DNA of 25,829 bases from NCBI GenBank assembly GCA_023267775.1, contig JAHFMQ010000001.1, positions 1 through 25,829 on the forward strand. Direction: 5' to 3'. Of the stretch, positions 15,647 through 23,249 are shown piece after piece. How positions within the stretch are numbered: position 1 is the stretch's first letter; each line of letters starts with the position of its first letter. The position numbers and the translations under genes were made by a program. This DNA is from Candidatus Kaiserbacteria bacterium (lineage in GTDB: Bacteria; Patescibacteriota; Minisyncoccia; Phycocordibacterales; Phycocordibacteraceae). The notes beneath the pieces were generated by a model. That model searched no databases. It was not told the origin of the DNA and saw nothing but the letters and a program-made list of their open reading frames with translations.

Positions 15647-16420
15647 TTAACAGTCAACATTAGAAGTAATGTACTCGTAAGCTTCGTCGACAGAATCAGC
15701 AAGCATGTAGAGCTTTGTATCTTTTTCGTCGATAGCTTTCCGCTCCTCATACAGTGTTTTCTGAATAAACGAAAGCAATGGTTCCCAATAACTTTTCCCA
15801 TACAGAATAATCGGGACGGAACGGATTTTTTTTGTTTGCACAAGCGTAACTATTTCAAAAAATTCATCCAAAGTACCGAACCCCCCAGGAAAATAAACAT
15901 ACGCCTCGGACGCAAAGGTCAACATGACTTTTCGTACAAAAAAGTGATCGAATCCGAATCGCTCCGTTAAATACGGGTTGTAGTGCTGGACCTGCGGCAA
16001 ATTGATATTGAGCCCAACCGAAGCGCCCCCGACTTCAAAGGCGCCTTTATTTGCCGCTTGCATAATACCCGTGCTTCCACCGGTAATAACCGCGAAACCT
16101 TTCTTTGAAAGCCTCCGCGCGAGCTCTTCAGCGTCTTTATAAGATTTATCGTCGAGCGAGGCGCGCGCGCTGCCAAAAAACGACACAGCGAGACCATATC
16201 GCCGAATAATATCGAATCCTTCGATGAATTCGGACATTATTTTAAATATGCGCCACGATTCTATTTTCTGCGGTCGACAAACAAGGAGTGGCCGTTCATT
16301 TGGCATCGTTCGCTGACCCTCATGGACGGCTTTTGCAAGTCGTTCTGCGGTAGTTTCAACAGATTGTTCGCTCGGTTGTGAGCGTATGAAAGGCGTAGCA
16401 CCTGTCAAATCATCGTTCAT
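15647..16420 (-). CDS. LOG-family (TIGR00730) Rossmann-fold nucleoside phosphate hydrolase
   Basis: LOG/YgdH-type lysine-decarboxylase-like fold protein; characterised members are nucleoside 5'-monophosphate phosphoribohydrolases. The diagnostic motif PGGFGTLDEFFE is present, together with GGSTGIMQAANKGA for phosphate binding and SFFGSARASLDD at the start of the Rossmann fold. I place the start at ATG 16420 (MNDDLTGATPF, 258 codons with stop) rather than at the in-frame ATG 16435 (MKEKPMNDD), because the likely -10 hexamer TATCAT of an extended box covers that first ATG; with it, transcription would begin about 7 nt before 16420. If that box is not used, the protein has five more residues. 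A 119-aa membrane protein gene lies just upstream and a small membrane ORF just downstream. Its substrate is not evident. Confidence 0.85.
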   Translation of the reverse strand: MNDDLTGATPFIRSQPSEQSVETTAERLAKAVHEGQRTMPNERPLLVCRPQKIESWRIFKIMSEFIEGFDIIRRYGLAVSFFGSARASLDDKSYKDAEELARRLSKKGFAVITGGSTGIMQAANKGAFEVGGASVGLNINLPQVQHYNPYLTERFGFDHFFVRKVMLTFASEAYVYFPGGFGTLDEFFEIVTLVQTKKIRSVPIILYGKSYWEPLLSFIQKTLYEERKAIDEKDTKLYMLADSVDEAYEYITSNVDC

Positions 16421-16433
16421 AGGTTTTTCTTTC

Positions 16434-16442
16434 ATGATACCA
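16434..16442 (-). promoter_or_regulatory. Extended -10 promoter of the LOG-family gene
   Basis: Minus-strand TGGTATCAT overlaps the first possible ATG (16435-16433); its predicted transcription start near 16427 favours the second ATG at 16420. Confidence 0.45.
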
Positions 16443-16444
16443 GA

Positions 16445-16804
16445 CTAAGGTCCTTCGCAATTTGTTGCGCGCGTATAACCTGCTTTTTCAGCGGCAGGAG
16501 CGGACACGAACCACACTTTATTTGTATCAGAAATACGCTCCGCGCCAGAACACGTTGGGAAATAGTATTTTGTTCCTGATTTTGACGCCACAACCTGCCC
16601 TTCAGCCGTTGTTGACGCTATTTGGAATACTGAGGGGCCATTATCGATAGTCAAATTATTTGCCTCTCGAGCGTCTAATCCCGCGAGATAGCCAAGTCCG
16701 AAACTTAAGGAAGATGCCAATATGAGGATTGAAATAATAAGCACATCTCGGGGTATTTTGCCTATAAGGCTTTTGCATTTTTCACGGGTTTCTGCTATAG
16801 TCAT
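16445..16804 (-). CDS. Membrane-anchored protein with Ada-like two-cysteine C-terminal domain
   Basis: 119 residues: a short basic cytoplasmic start, one membrane helix (about 20-42, VLIISILILASSLSFGLGYLA, then an acidic/Asn linker) and an extracytoplasmic C-terminal domain, GTKYYFPTCSGAERI to KVWFVSAPAAEKAGYTRATNC (77-116). The pattern Y-x-x-x-C (C85), W-F then A-x-x-A-G-Y ending in C116 matches the small Ada metal-binding-like domain found fused to thermonucleases and in many short CPR proteins. With only two cysteines, full Ada-type zinc binding (four Cys) is unlikely unless it dimerises. The extended -10 box TGGTATAGT ends 8 nt before the ATG. It is divergent from rpmA and followed by the LOG gene. 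Confidence 0.65.
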   Translation of the reverse strand: MTIAETREKCKSLIGKIPRDVLIISILILASSLSFGLGYLAGLDAREANNLTIDNGPSVFQIASTTAEGQVVASKSGTKYYFPTCSGAERISDTNKVWFVSAPAAEKAGYTRATNCEGP

Positions 16805-16812
16805 TAGGTAAA

Positions 16813-16821
16813 ACTATACCA
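16813..16821 (-). promoter_or_regulatory. Extended -10 promoter in the rpmA divergent region
   Basis: Minus-strand TGGTATAGT, 8 nt before the ATG at 16804, predicts a 2-nt leader. Only 19 nt separate the two divergent start codons, so the plus-strand rpmA promoter (candidates TAAAAC 16809-16814 or TATACC 16815-16820) must overlap this box; the two promoters may compete. Confidence 0.5.
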
Positions 16822-16823
16822 CT

Positions 16824-17096
16824 ATGGCATCAACCAAGGCTGGGGGTTCAGCGAAAAACCTTAATGATTCGAATCCGAAATATCTCGGAGTAAAGCTCGC
16901 GGACGGCGCGAAAGCTCGCCCGGGCATGGTTATCGTACGCCAGCGCGGCACCAAAATTGAAGCTGGAAAGAATGTCGCCATCGGCCGCGATCACACACTC
17001 TTTTCTCTTGCTACAGGAACTGTTTCCTTCCGTACACGCCGTAAGACAAGCTTCACTGGCCGAAATTTCCTCAAGAAAGTTGCTGACGTCGTTTAA
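16824..17096 (+). CDS. rpmA: 50S ribosomal protein bL27
   Basis: Large-subunit protein whose N-terminal tail reaches the peptidyl transferase centre. KAGGSAKNLNDSNPKYLGVK (about 5-24) and VIVRQRGTKIEAGKNVAIGRDHTLFSL are the L27 core. The N-terminus begins MASTKAGGS where many bacteria have MAHKKAGGS, with no Firmicutes-style cleavable extension. At 90 aa the length is normal. rpmA usually follows rplU, but here rplU lies about 8.8 kb away on the opposite strand, so the pair is split. The gene ends at a strong terminator shared with convergent rplI. Confidence 0.95.
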   Translation: MASTKAGGSAKNLNDSNPKYLGVKLADGAKARPGMVIVRQRGTKIEAGKNVAIGRDHTLFSLATGTVSFRTRRKTSFTGRNFLKKVADVV

Positions 17097-17103
17097 ATTT
17101 AGA

Positions 17104-17139
17104 AAATCCCGTGGCGCGGAAGCGCCACGGGATTTCTCT
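17104..17139. terminator. Bidirectional terminator between rpmA and rplI
   Basis: A perfect 14-bp inverted repeat (17104-17117 with 17122-17135, loop GGAA) ends in TTTCTCTTT on the plus strand and TTTTCT on the minus strand, serving both convergent genes. Confidence 0.92.
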
Positions 17140-17154
17140 TTATCTGCGAACTGT

Positions 17155-17598
17155 TTATTCAGCCTCGATTGTTATAGAAAATTTTCCGAAGGTGCCGGCG
17201 GCGGCAACAGGGATATCAAATGTGCCGACCTTTTTAATAGGCTTTTCAAGTTTAATCGCGTCTTCAGAGAGATCAATATGCGCCTGTTCTTTCGCAGCTG
17301 CTCGTATTTCGGACTCTCCCACCGCGTCGTACAAATGACCTTTTTCGTTCACTTTTGCTTTAATGACAATTTTTGCCGACTCAAGAGAAGCAATGTTTTG
17401 TGCGAGAAGTGCAGTATCGAGTGCAGCCCGGTCAGTCATCGCCTTAAGGCGTAGTTCAGCCTCTTTCATGGCCGAAGGTGTTGCCGGAACAGCAAGTTTC
17501 TTTGGGATAAGGTAATTGAGTGCATGCCCATCAGATATCTCGACCGTCTCATGCTCGCGGCCAATTCCCTTCACGTCTCTTCGTAAAATGACTTTCAT
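17155..17598 (-). CDS. rplI: 50S ribosomal protein bL9
   Basis: Two-domain large-subunit protein. The N-terminal domain MKVILRRDVKGIGREHETVEI with the following GHALNYLIPKKLAV is typical of L9; a long connecting helix (about 45-75) leads to a C-terminal domain with KVNEKGHLYDAVGESEIRAA. At 147 aa the length is normal. bL9 is missing from some CPR lineages, so its presence is of taxonomic use. A -10-like TACTCT at 17607-17612 (minus strand) ends 8 nt before the ATG, within the gap and the end of the ctpA gene, suggesting its own near-leaderless promoter as well as read-through from ctpA, whose stop lies 19 nt upstream. Confidence 0.94.
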   Translation of the reverse strand: MKVILRRDVKGIGREHETVEISDGHALNYLIPKKLAVPATPSAMKEAELRLKAMTDRAALDTALLAQNIASLESAKIVIKAKVNEKGHLYDAVGESEIRAAAKEQAHIDLSEDAIKLEKPIKKVGTFDIPVAAAGTFGKFSITIEAE

Positions 17599-17617
17599 GT
17601 GTGGGTAGAGTACCTTA

Positions 17618-18859
17618 TCACTTCCCCGTAGTCAAAAATTCGATAGCTCGTACGGTTTGTGGGTCACGTTTCGCAGCGGCATCAGCGGCAGTGTATGGCA
17701 CTACGATATCCGGAGTAATTCCATTACCCATAATCCAGTGCCCAGACGGGGTGACCCAACGTGCCACCGTGATTTTGAGCGATCCACCATCAAGATCAAG
17801 AAGTGTCTGTACGGAACCTTTCCCGAATGATTTCGTACCGACAAGAGTCGTTACATGAGCATCCTGTAACGCACCCGCAAAAATCTCGGAGGCAGACGCC
17901 GATCCACCATCTATAAGCACAGCAATCTTTGTACCTTTTGGCACATCATTGTACCCAAGACTGGTATGCACTTGGTTTGGCTCTTTACCACCAAAATCTT
18001 CAGTCACGATCGTAGCTCCTTTCGGTAGGAAATGGCTCGCCATATCGACAGCGGCATCAAGATACCCACCCGGATTAGAACGGAGGTCTATGATGAGCTT
18101 TTTCGAACCGGACGCCTTAAATCTCTCAAATGCCTGACTGAAGAGACTTGCCGAATTCGAAGTAAATTCATAGAGTGCAATGTTGTATACACCACTCTTT
18201 TCATCAAGAGAATCTTTCGTTTCCGGAACTTGAATAGTGTCCCGAATGACTTTAATTTCAGAAGATTTCCCCGCGCGAATGATCGTAAAGACCACCGGAG
18301 TACCAATCGGGCCACGTATTTTCTTTACTGCTTTTTCTGTTGAGAGTCCGTCAGTAGATTCCCCATCAATGGCGACAATTTGGTCCCCGGCCTTAATGCC
18401 AGCTGCATCAGCGGGAGTGTCCTTAAGCGGTGCAACAACAGTCAAAACTCCATTCTTGACATCAATTTCCATCCCAACACCAGCAAAACTTCCGGAAATA
18501 TTGTCAGCGAAATTTTTAGCTTCCGCAGGCGGGAAGAACACGGTATAGGGATCTCCGTAAGAGTCAGCTAGGCCGCCAATCGCCCCAAACAAGCGCTCTT
18601 TTGCCGTCGGAAGAGTAGAGGAAGAGTGAGTAATGACATAATTAGTTGAAAGCGCATTCCATGCCTTCCAGAAGGACGCCATATCGACACTTGCGTCTGG
18701 GGTCGCGTCAAGTTTGTCACCTATAAAAGGGATGCGGGTTGCGATGGTTGTCACAGAACCATTTGCACCGACCGAAAGCCCGATAAAAAAAGAAACCGCA
18801 GCGACAAGGGCAAAAGAAATGCCGCGTTTCGCGACGCTTGTGCGATGATGTAATTCCAT
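17618..18859 (-). CDS. ctpA: CtpA-like S41 C-terminal processing protease
   Basis: Serine/lysine-dyad protease of the periplasmic or outer-surface space that cleaves C-terminal tails of exported proteins. One N-terminal membrane segment (about 13-31) anchors it. The PDZ domain covers about 122-205 (GVGMEIDVKNGVLTVVAPL, then GIKAGDQIVAIDGEST). The S41 core has LIIDLRSNPGGYLDAAVD (255-272), the nucleophile region GGSASASEIFAGAL (318-331) and the general base in GTKSFGKGSVQ (K347, Q351). The start is set at 18859 (MELHHRTS, 413 aa), not at the 54-codon-longer ATG 19021: the longer form would overlap corA, and TGGTATACT ends 7 nt before 18859. It is divergent from corA. Confidence 0.93.
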   Translation of the reverse strand: MELHHRTSVAKRGISFALVAAVSFFIGLSVGANGSVTTIATRIPFIGDKLDATPDASVDMASFWKAWNALSTNYVITHSSSTLPTAKERLFGAIGGLADSYGDPYTVFFPPAEAKNFADNISGSFAGVGMEIDVKNGVLTVVAPLKDTPADAAGIKAGDQIVAIDGESTDGLSTEKAVKKIRGPIGTPVVFTIIRAGKSSEIKVIRDTIQVPETKDSLDEKSGVYNIALYEFTSNSASLFSQAFERFKASGSKKLIIDLRSNPGGYLDAAVDMASHFLPKGATIVTEDFGGKEPNQVHTSLGYNDVPKGTKIAVLIDGGSASASEIFAGALQDAHVTTLVGTKSFGKGSVQTLLDLDGGSLKITVARWVTPSGHWIMGNGITPDIVVPYTAADAAAKRDPQTVRAIEFLTTGK

Positions 18860-18866
18860 CTCGCGA

Positions 18867-18875
18867 AGTATACCA
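18867..18875 (-). promoter_or_regulatory. Extended -10 promoter of ctpA
   Basis: Minus-strand TGGTATACT, a near-perfect extended -10, ends 7 nt before the ATG at 18859, giving a predicted leader of 1 nt. Confidence 0.65.
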
Positions 18876-18922
18876 CGCGATATATCGTCGTCGTGAATAA
18901 AAAGTTCGACAGATATGGCATA

Positions 18923-18931
18923 TGTTATTCT
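18923..18931 (+). promoter_or_regulatory. Extended -10 promoter of the CorA-like gene
   Basis: TGTTATTCT ends 6 nt before the ATG at 18938, placing transcription start on the A of the start codon. It selects this start over the in-frame ATG at 18893. Confidence 0.6.
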
Positions 18932-18937
18932 ACATAC

Positions 18938-19858
18938 ATGATATTTCGGTACGAGTATCAAGGCGGCGTATGGGTCGATCTTGAACAACCAAGCGAAGAG
19001 GAGATACGGCAGGTTGCACATGAATTTTCGATAGGCGAACGCATCGAAAAAGAATTGATTTCTCCAACCCCTACGGCTCTTGTCGCAAGTGATGCTGGTT
19101 CTGCCTTACTGGTACTCCACTTCCCTGCTCACGGCGCAGAAAATGGTGAGCCCGGAAGCCAGGAGATTGATTTTGTAGTGGGGTCTCATTTTATCCTTAC
19201 GGTTCGGTATGAAATTGTCGCGCCGTTGTACAATTTAAAGAAACTGTTCGAAACTCAAAAAATTGTCGCTCCAAATACTCTTATTACCGCTGATGTTTTG
19301 TTCGAGATCCTATTTGTTCATCTTTATACGTCAGTGCGCGACCACATCAATCATGTCGTCGATCATCTTTCACGAATCGAACGAGATATGTTTGATGGAT
19401 CGGAACGGACGACCGTACGTGCTATTTCAAGCACGAGTCGAGAATTTCTTCATATGGAAGCTGCTCTTGCTAATCAGGAGGAACCGCTGCAACGTTTCCT
19501 GAGTGCGTTAACGCAACATGATTTTTTCAATGCTTCATTTGCTGAACGTATTGAACATATTCTTACCGAACGAACGCAGGTCGCTCGCTTAGTTAATACA
19601 CACCGAGCGGTAGCTTCCGAGCTGCGTGAGACCAACATCGCTCTTCTTGAAGCTCGTCAGAATGAGATCATGAAGACTCTCACGACCATGACCGTGCTTG
19701 TGCTTCCGCTTGAGCTTATAGCTTTTATTTTCGGTATGCACCTACCCGGGACACCGCTTGAAGGCGACCCAAATGCTTTCCTTATAGTAATGGCATTCAT
19801 GCTTGGTGCAGTTGGACTTTTGGTGCTATATTTCGCTCGAAAACGCTGGATTTTCTAA
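18938..19858 (+). CDS. corA: CorA-family divalent cation transporter with GMH motif
   Basis: Two-TM pentameric magnesium or metal channel. The N-terminal alpha/beta cytoplasmic domain (about 1-150) begins MIFRYEYQGGVWVDLEQPSEEE, the usual CorA opening; a long stalk helix region follows, with VRAISSTSREFLHMEAALANQEEPL. TM1 is about 246-265 and TM2 about 282-301, with a basic RKRW tail. The signature after TM1, GMN in nearly all CorA proteins, is GMH here (266-268, IFGMHLPG). The loop GTPLEGDPNAF is acidic, as in CorA. At 306 aa the length is normal. The change may alter ion choice; the family also includes the zinc exporter ZntB with a variant motif. cysS follows after 3 nt. Confidence 0.85.
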   Translation: MIFRYEYQGGVWVDLEQPSEEEIRQVAHEFSIGERIEKELISPTPTALVASDAGSALLVLHFPAHGAENGEPGSQEIDFVVGSHFILTVRYEIVAPLYNLKKLFETQKIVAPNTLITADVLFEILFVHLYTSVRDHINHVVDHLSRIERDMFDGSERTTVRAISSTSREFLHMEAALANQEEPLQRFLSALTQHDFFNASFAERIEHILTERTQVARLVNTHRAVASELRETNIALLEARQNEIMKTLTTMTVLVLPLELIAFIFGMHLPGTPLEGDPNAFLIVMAFMLGAVGLLVLYFARKRWIF

Positions 19859-19861
19859 GAC

Positions 19862-21322
19862 ATGGAGTGGCTCAAGCGAATTTTTAATAAAAAGAACGGC
19901 ATACCTCCTGCTCGTTTGCCGCAGGTGTTCTTTACGAACACTTTGTCAGCCCATAAAGAGGTTTTTGTGTCGCAAAAGCCTCGACTTGCGCTTATGTATA
20001 CGTGCGGACCGACTGTTTATAGTCGTGTGCACATTGGTAATTTACGTGCCTACGTATTCTCGGACACGATTGCGCGCGTCCTCATTTCCGCTGGGTATCA
20101 TGTCCGGCGAATTGTGAACATAACCGATGTCGGACACATGGTTGGTGGCGGGGATCGTGGTGAGGATAAGATAGCTATGGGAGCAGCACGCGAACGAACC
20201 ACGCCTGAAGCAATTGCCGAGAAATACACGAAATTGTTCCTTGATGATATTCACGATTTAAATATAGATACGGACAATATTAAATTTCCTCGTGCCACCG
20301 AATATCTTAAGGAGCAAATTGCATTAGCTAAAACACTCGAAGAAAAAGGTTTTGCCTATCGTCTTCAGGATGGTCTCTATTTTGATACACAAAAATTTCC
20401 AGACTATGGAAAGCTTGGTGATTTATCGCATGTAAAACTTGAGGCAGGTGCGCGTGTCGAGGTGGTTAAGGGAAAACGCCATGCCGCAGATTTCGTCTTA
20501 TGGCGTGCAGCAAAACCAAATGATCTCCAGCAGTGGGACAGCCCATGGGGCCGAGGCAACCCTGGTTGGCATATCGAGTGCTCCGCAATGGCTCGTTCGC
20601 TCCTAGGGCAGGAAATTGATATTCATACAGGTGGCGAGGATCTGGCTCAGATTCACCATAACAACGAAATAGCTCAATCAGAGGCGGCTTCTGGTCGTAC
20701 ATTCGTTCGTTATTGGATGCACAATGCATTCATCAACATTGAACACGAAAAAATTTCAAAATCAATTGGCAATGTAGTTTATCTATCAGATATTACAGCA
20801 AAAGATCTGCATCCACTTTCCCTACGATATTTTTTCCTCCAGGCACATTACCGTACACCTGTATCTTTTTCGTGGGATGCACTTGAAGGCGCAGCGAGCG
20901 CGTTAGACCGATTGTGGAATCTTTCTCTGCATATTTCAAATGAGTCGAGTCGTACCAGCGCCCCGTCTGAGGCTCGAGATAGGTTTTTGGCGACTATTCG
21001 TGATGATCTTGGGACTCCGCAATCGTTGAGTATTCTTTGGGAGACGCTTAAAAGCGAAGATTATTCCCCTCAAGAGAAGTGGGGATTATTAGAAGACGCT
21101 GACGCGCATTTTGGGCTCTCACTCCTTCACCCTCCCGTCCATACAGCACTTCCTGAAAAGGATATCCCAAAGGAAGTGCAGGTAATGCTCGTAAAGCGGA
21201 CTGAAGCGCGCACGAAGAAGGATTTTGCAGAAGCTGACCGCATTCGTGGGGATATTGAGCGGAGTGGATATCGTGTGGATGACGGACTGGACGGACCAGT
21301 GTTGATTCGTACGACTCTTTGA
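19862..21322 (+). CDS. cysS: Cysteinyl-tRNA synthetase
   Basis: Class I synthetase that charges tRNA-Cys using a zinc ion to recognise cysteine. MYTCGPTVYSRVHIGNLRAY (45-64) holds the first zinc ligand C48 and the HIGH motif (HIGN); GWHIECSAMA (235-244) holds C240; IHTGGEDLAQIHHNNEIAQ (254-272) holds H265 and E269; the KMSKS loop is EKISKSIGN (296-304). The C-terminal helical domain includes AEADRIRGDIERSGY. At 486 aa the length is slightly above the usual 460, because the N-terminus carries about 20 extra residues (MEWLKRIFNKKNG...) before the family core; a later start is not obvious. It is joined to the CorA-like gene by a 3-nt gap, and its stop TGA lies within the dnaB promoter. Confidence 0.95.
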   Translation: MEWLKRIFNKKNGIPPARLPQVFFTNTLSAHKEVFVSQKPRLALMYTCGPTVYSRVHIGNLRAYVFSDTIARVLISAGYHVRRIVNITDVGHMVGGGDRGEDKIAMGAARERTTPEAIAEKYTKLFLDDIHDLNIDTDNIKFPRATEYLKEQIALAKTLEEKGFAYRLQDGLYFDTQKFPDYGKLGDLSHVKLEAGARVEVVKGKRHAADFVLWRAAKPNDLQQWDSPWGRGNPGWHIECSAMARSLLGQEIDIHTGGEDLAQIHHNNEIAQSEAASGRTFVRYWMHNAFINIEHEKISKSIGNVVYLSDITAKDLHPLSLRYFFLQAHYRTPVSFSWDALEGAASALDRLWNLSLHISNESSRTSAPSEARDRFLATIRDDLGTPQSLSILWETLKSEDYSPQEKWGLLEDADAHFGLSLLHPPVHTALPEKDIPKEVQVMLVKRTEARTKKDFAEADRIRGDIERSGYRVDDGLDGPVLIRTTL

Positions 21323-21328
21323 TACAAT
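21320..21328 (+). promoter_or_regulatory. Extended -10 promoter of dnaB
   Basis: TGATACAAT, identical to the element before murG, ends 8 nt before the dnaB ATG at 21337 (predicted leader 2 nt). Its TGA is also the stop codon of cysS. Confidence 0.6.
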
Positions 21329-21336
21329 CAGCGGCA

Positions 21337-22698
21337 ATGGCTGCCGACCGGGATAGAATCCCTCCCCAATCTCTTGAATCCGAGCGCGCACTGCTCGGAG
21401 CATTATTGCTGAAACCTGATGCAATTCATGACGTTTCTGACCTTATTCATCCGGACTCTTTTTACGCTGAAAAACATCGCCTGATATTCGGAGCGATGCG
21501 CGAACTCGCAGAACGCGGTGAACCAATCGATCAACTTTCCCTTTCTGAACGTCTTCAGAGCCAGGGTTTATTGGAGCGTAGCGGCGGACGTAGTTACCTT
21601 GCCGAACTTGCTGGTTCTGCCCCGACACCCGGAAATTTTTCGCACTATGCTGAACTTGTTTCGCGGAAATTCCTTATGCGCTCGCTCATTGAGGCCGCTT
21701 CAAACATCACCGAATCCGCTTACGATGACGCACGCGAGACGATGCAAGTCCTCGATGAGGCTGAAAAAAGCATCTATGCTATAGGTAACGCATCTGCGGC
21801 TCACAAATTCACGGCGATTGGCGATAAAGTCCACGAAGCATGGGATCGAATTGAGGCTCTTTCCAAGAAGCAAGGCGGCATTCGCGGTGTTCCGTCTGGC
21901 TTCCCTGCGCTCGACAATCTTCTTTCTGGATTTCACCCTTCCGACCTCGTCATTCTCGCTGCCCGTCCTTCGATGGGTAAGACGTCTCTCGCTCTCGATA
22001 TCGCACGAAACGCCGCAGTTCGGCACAATGTGCCCGTCGGCATCTTTTCTCTTGAAATGAGTTCGGAACAGCTCATCGACCGCATGCTCGCTGCGGAGTC
22101 ATTTGTTAATTCTTGGAAACTTCGCACCGGACAGGTTAAAGAGGAGGAGGATTTCAATCGTATCCGGGACGCTCTTGAGACGCTCTCAAAGGCTCCAATT
22201 TTCATCGACGATAAGCCCGGTAACAATATTCTCGCGATGCGTGCGGTCGCACGACGCCTGAAGCGCGAGAGGGGTATCGGACTGATTGTGGTCGACTATC
22301 TCCAGCTTATGGCGCCGACTTCTACAAAAGCTTCTGATTCATTGGTCCAACAGGTCACCGAAATATCTCGTTCGCTTAAATCGCTCGCCCGAGAGCTTGA
22401 AGTTCCCGTCATTGCCCTTTCACAACTTTCTCGCGCCGTCGAACAGCGTGGTGGGAAACCTCGTCTCTCGGACCTACGTGACTCCGGAAGTATTGAGCAG
22501 GATGCTGACGTAGTGATGTTTATTCATCGAGATGATAAGCGCAACCCTGAGAGCGACCGTCCAAATGTGGCTGAGATTCTTATTGAAAAACATAGGAACG
22601 GTCCGACGGGCAAAGCAGAGTTGTATTTCGATGAGAAACGCGCGACATTCCAACCGATCGATACCGCAGGATACGGCGAGCTCGCAGCTGAATTCTAG
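21337..22698 (+). CDS. dnaB: Replicative DNA helicase DnaB
   Basis: Hexameric 5'-3' helicase of the replication fork. The N-terminal primase-interacting domain (about 8-105) opens with PPQSLESERALLGALLL; the RecA-like motor has Walker A ARPSMGKTS (209-217), SLEMSSEQLIDRMLA and Walker B LIVVDYLQLM; the arginine-finger region is near RDSGSIEQDADVVMFIHRDD. No intein is present. At 453 aa the length is standard. The start at 21337 (MAADRDRIPPQ) is preferred to the in-frame ATG 21319 because the promoter at 21320-21328 lies between them. The CYTH gene starts 6 nt after the stop and recR follows, forming a short replication/repair run. Confidence 0.96.
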   Translation: MAADRDRIPPQSLESERALLGALLLKPDAIHDVSDLIHPDSFYAEKHRLIFGAMRELAERGEPIDQLSLSERLQSQGLLERSGGRSYLAELAGSAPTPGNFSHYAELVSRKFLMRSLIEAASNITESAYDDARETMQVLDEAEKSIYAIGNASAAHKFTAIGDKVHEAWDRIEALSKKQGGIRGVPSGFPALDNLLSGFHPSDLVILAARPSMGKTSLALDIARNAAVRHNVPVGIFSLEMSSEQLIDRMLAAESFVNSWKLRTGQVKEEEDFNRIRDALETLSKAPIFIDDKPGNNILAMRAVARRLKRERGIGLIVVDYLQLMAPTSTKASDSLVQQVTEISRSLKSLARELEVPVIALSQLSRAVEQRGGKPRLSDLRDSGSIEQDADVVMFIHRDDKRNPESDRPNVAEILIEKHRNGPTGKAELYFDEKRATFQPIDTAGYGELAAEF

Positions 22699-22704
22699 TA
22701 TTAC

Positions 22705-23247
22705 ATGGCACACGAAATCGAAGCAAAAATACTTAATATCGACGCCGAAGTAGTCGAGCAAAAACTCGTCGCGCTTGGTGCAAAGAAAGTGCGAAATACT
22801 AGATTGACCGTCGATTGGTACCGCCCGAAAGGGATCAAAGAAGGTGATGATCCTTGGTTCTTACGTATCCGTACTGATAGTGAAGGAACACATGAAGTAA
22901 CTTGGAAAGCTAAGTCGAGTGCGCTCGGTATTGCGCGAAAGCACAAAGAGATCAATTTTCTGATTCCTGAACCGGACAAACTCGTTGATTTGTTTGAAGA
23001 ACTCTCTCTTGAACAATACGCTCACCAGGAGAAAGATCGCATCTCGTATTTGTTACGCGACTGGACCTTCGATATCGACACCTACCCAAAGATGCCCGCC
23101 TACATGGAGATTGAAGGCTCAAGTGAAACGCACATTAAGGAAGCAATGAAGCTTCTTGGCGTCTTGCCAAATCAGACTTGGCCTGATGGCGAACGTACAC
23201 TGATTCAACGGGAATACGGACTTGACTGGTACGACATGCGTTTTTAA
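22705..23247 (+). CDS. CYTH-domain protein (class IV adenylate cyclase/thiamine-triphosphatase fold)
   Basis: CYTH proteins bind triphosphate groups inside a beta tunnel; members are tripolyphosphatases, thiamine-triphosphatases or CyaB-type cyclases. The signature HEIEAK (3-8, the ExExK motif) is followed by strands with basic and acidic residues: WFLRIRTDSEG (about 51-61), VTWKAK, KHKEINF, DRISYLLRDWTFDIDTYP and YMEIEGSSE. Length (180 aa) and arrangement fit single-domain CYTH enzymes. There is no CHAD domain. Its substrate cannot be told from sequence. It lies 6 nt after dnaB and 2 nt before recR, so it is probably cotranscribed with both. Confidence 0.82.
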   Translation: MAHEIEAKILNIDAEVVEQKLVALGAKKVRNTRLTVDWYRPKGIKEGDDPWFLRIRTDSEGTHEVTWKAKSSALGIARKHKEINFLIPEPDKLVDLFEELSLEQYAHQEKDRISYLLRDWTFDIDTYPKMPAYMEIEGSSETHIKEAMKLLGVLPNQTWPDGERTLIQREYGLDWYDMRF

Positions 23248-23249
23248 TT

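Noticed and set aside
16957..17454. 165-codon plus-strand frame spanning rpmA, the terminator and rplI
   Set aside because: It crosses a strong terminator and two conserved ribosomal protein genes in other frames.
18860..19021. N-terminal extension of the S41 protease to 19021
   Set aside because: It would overlap the corA gene and both divergent promoters, and adds unconserved residues before the membrane anchor.
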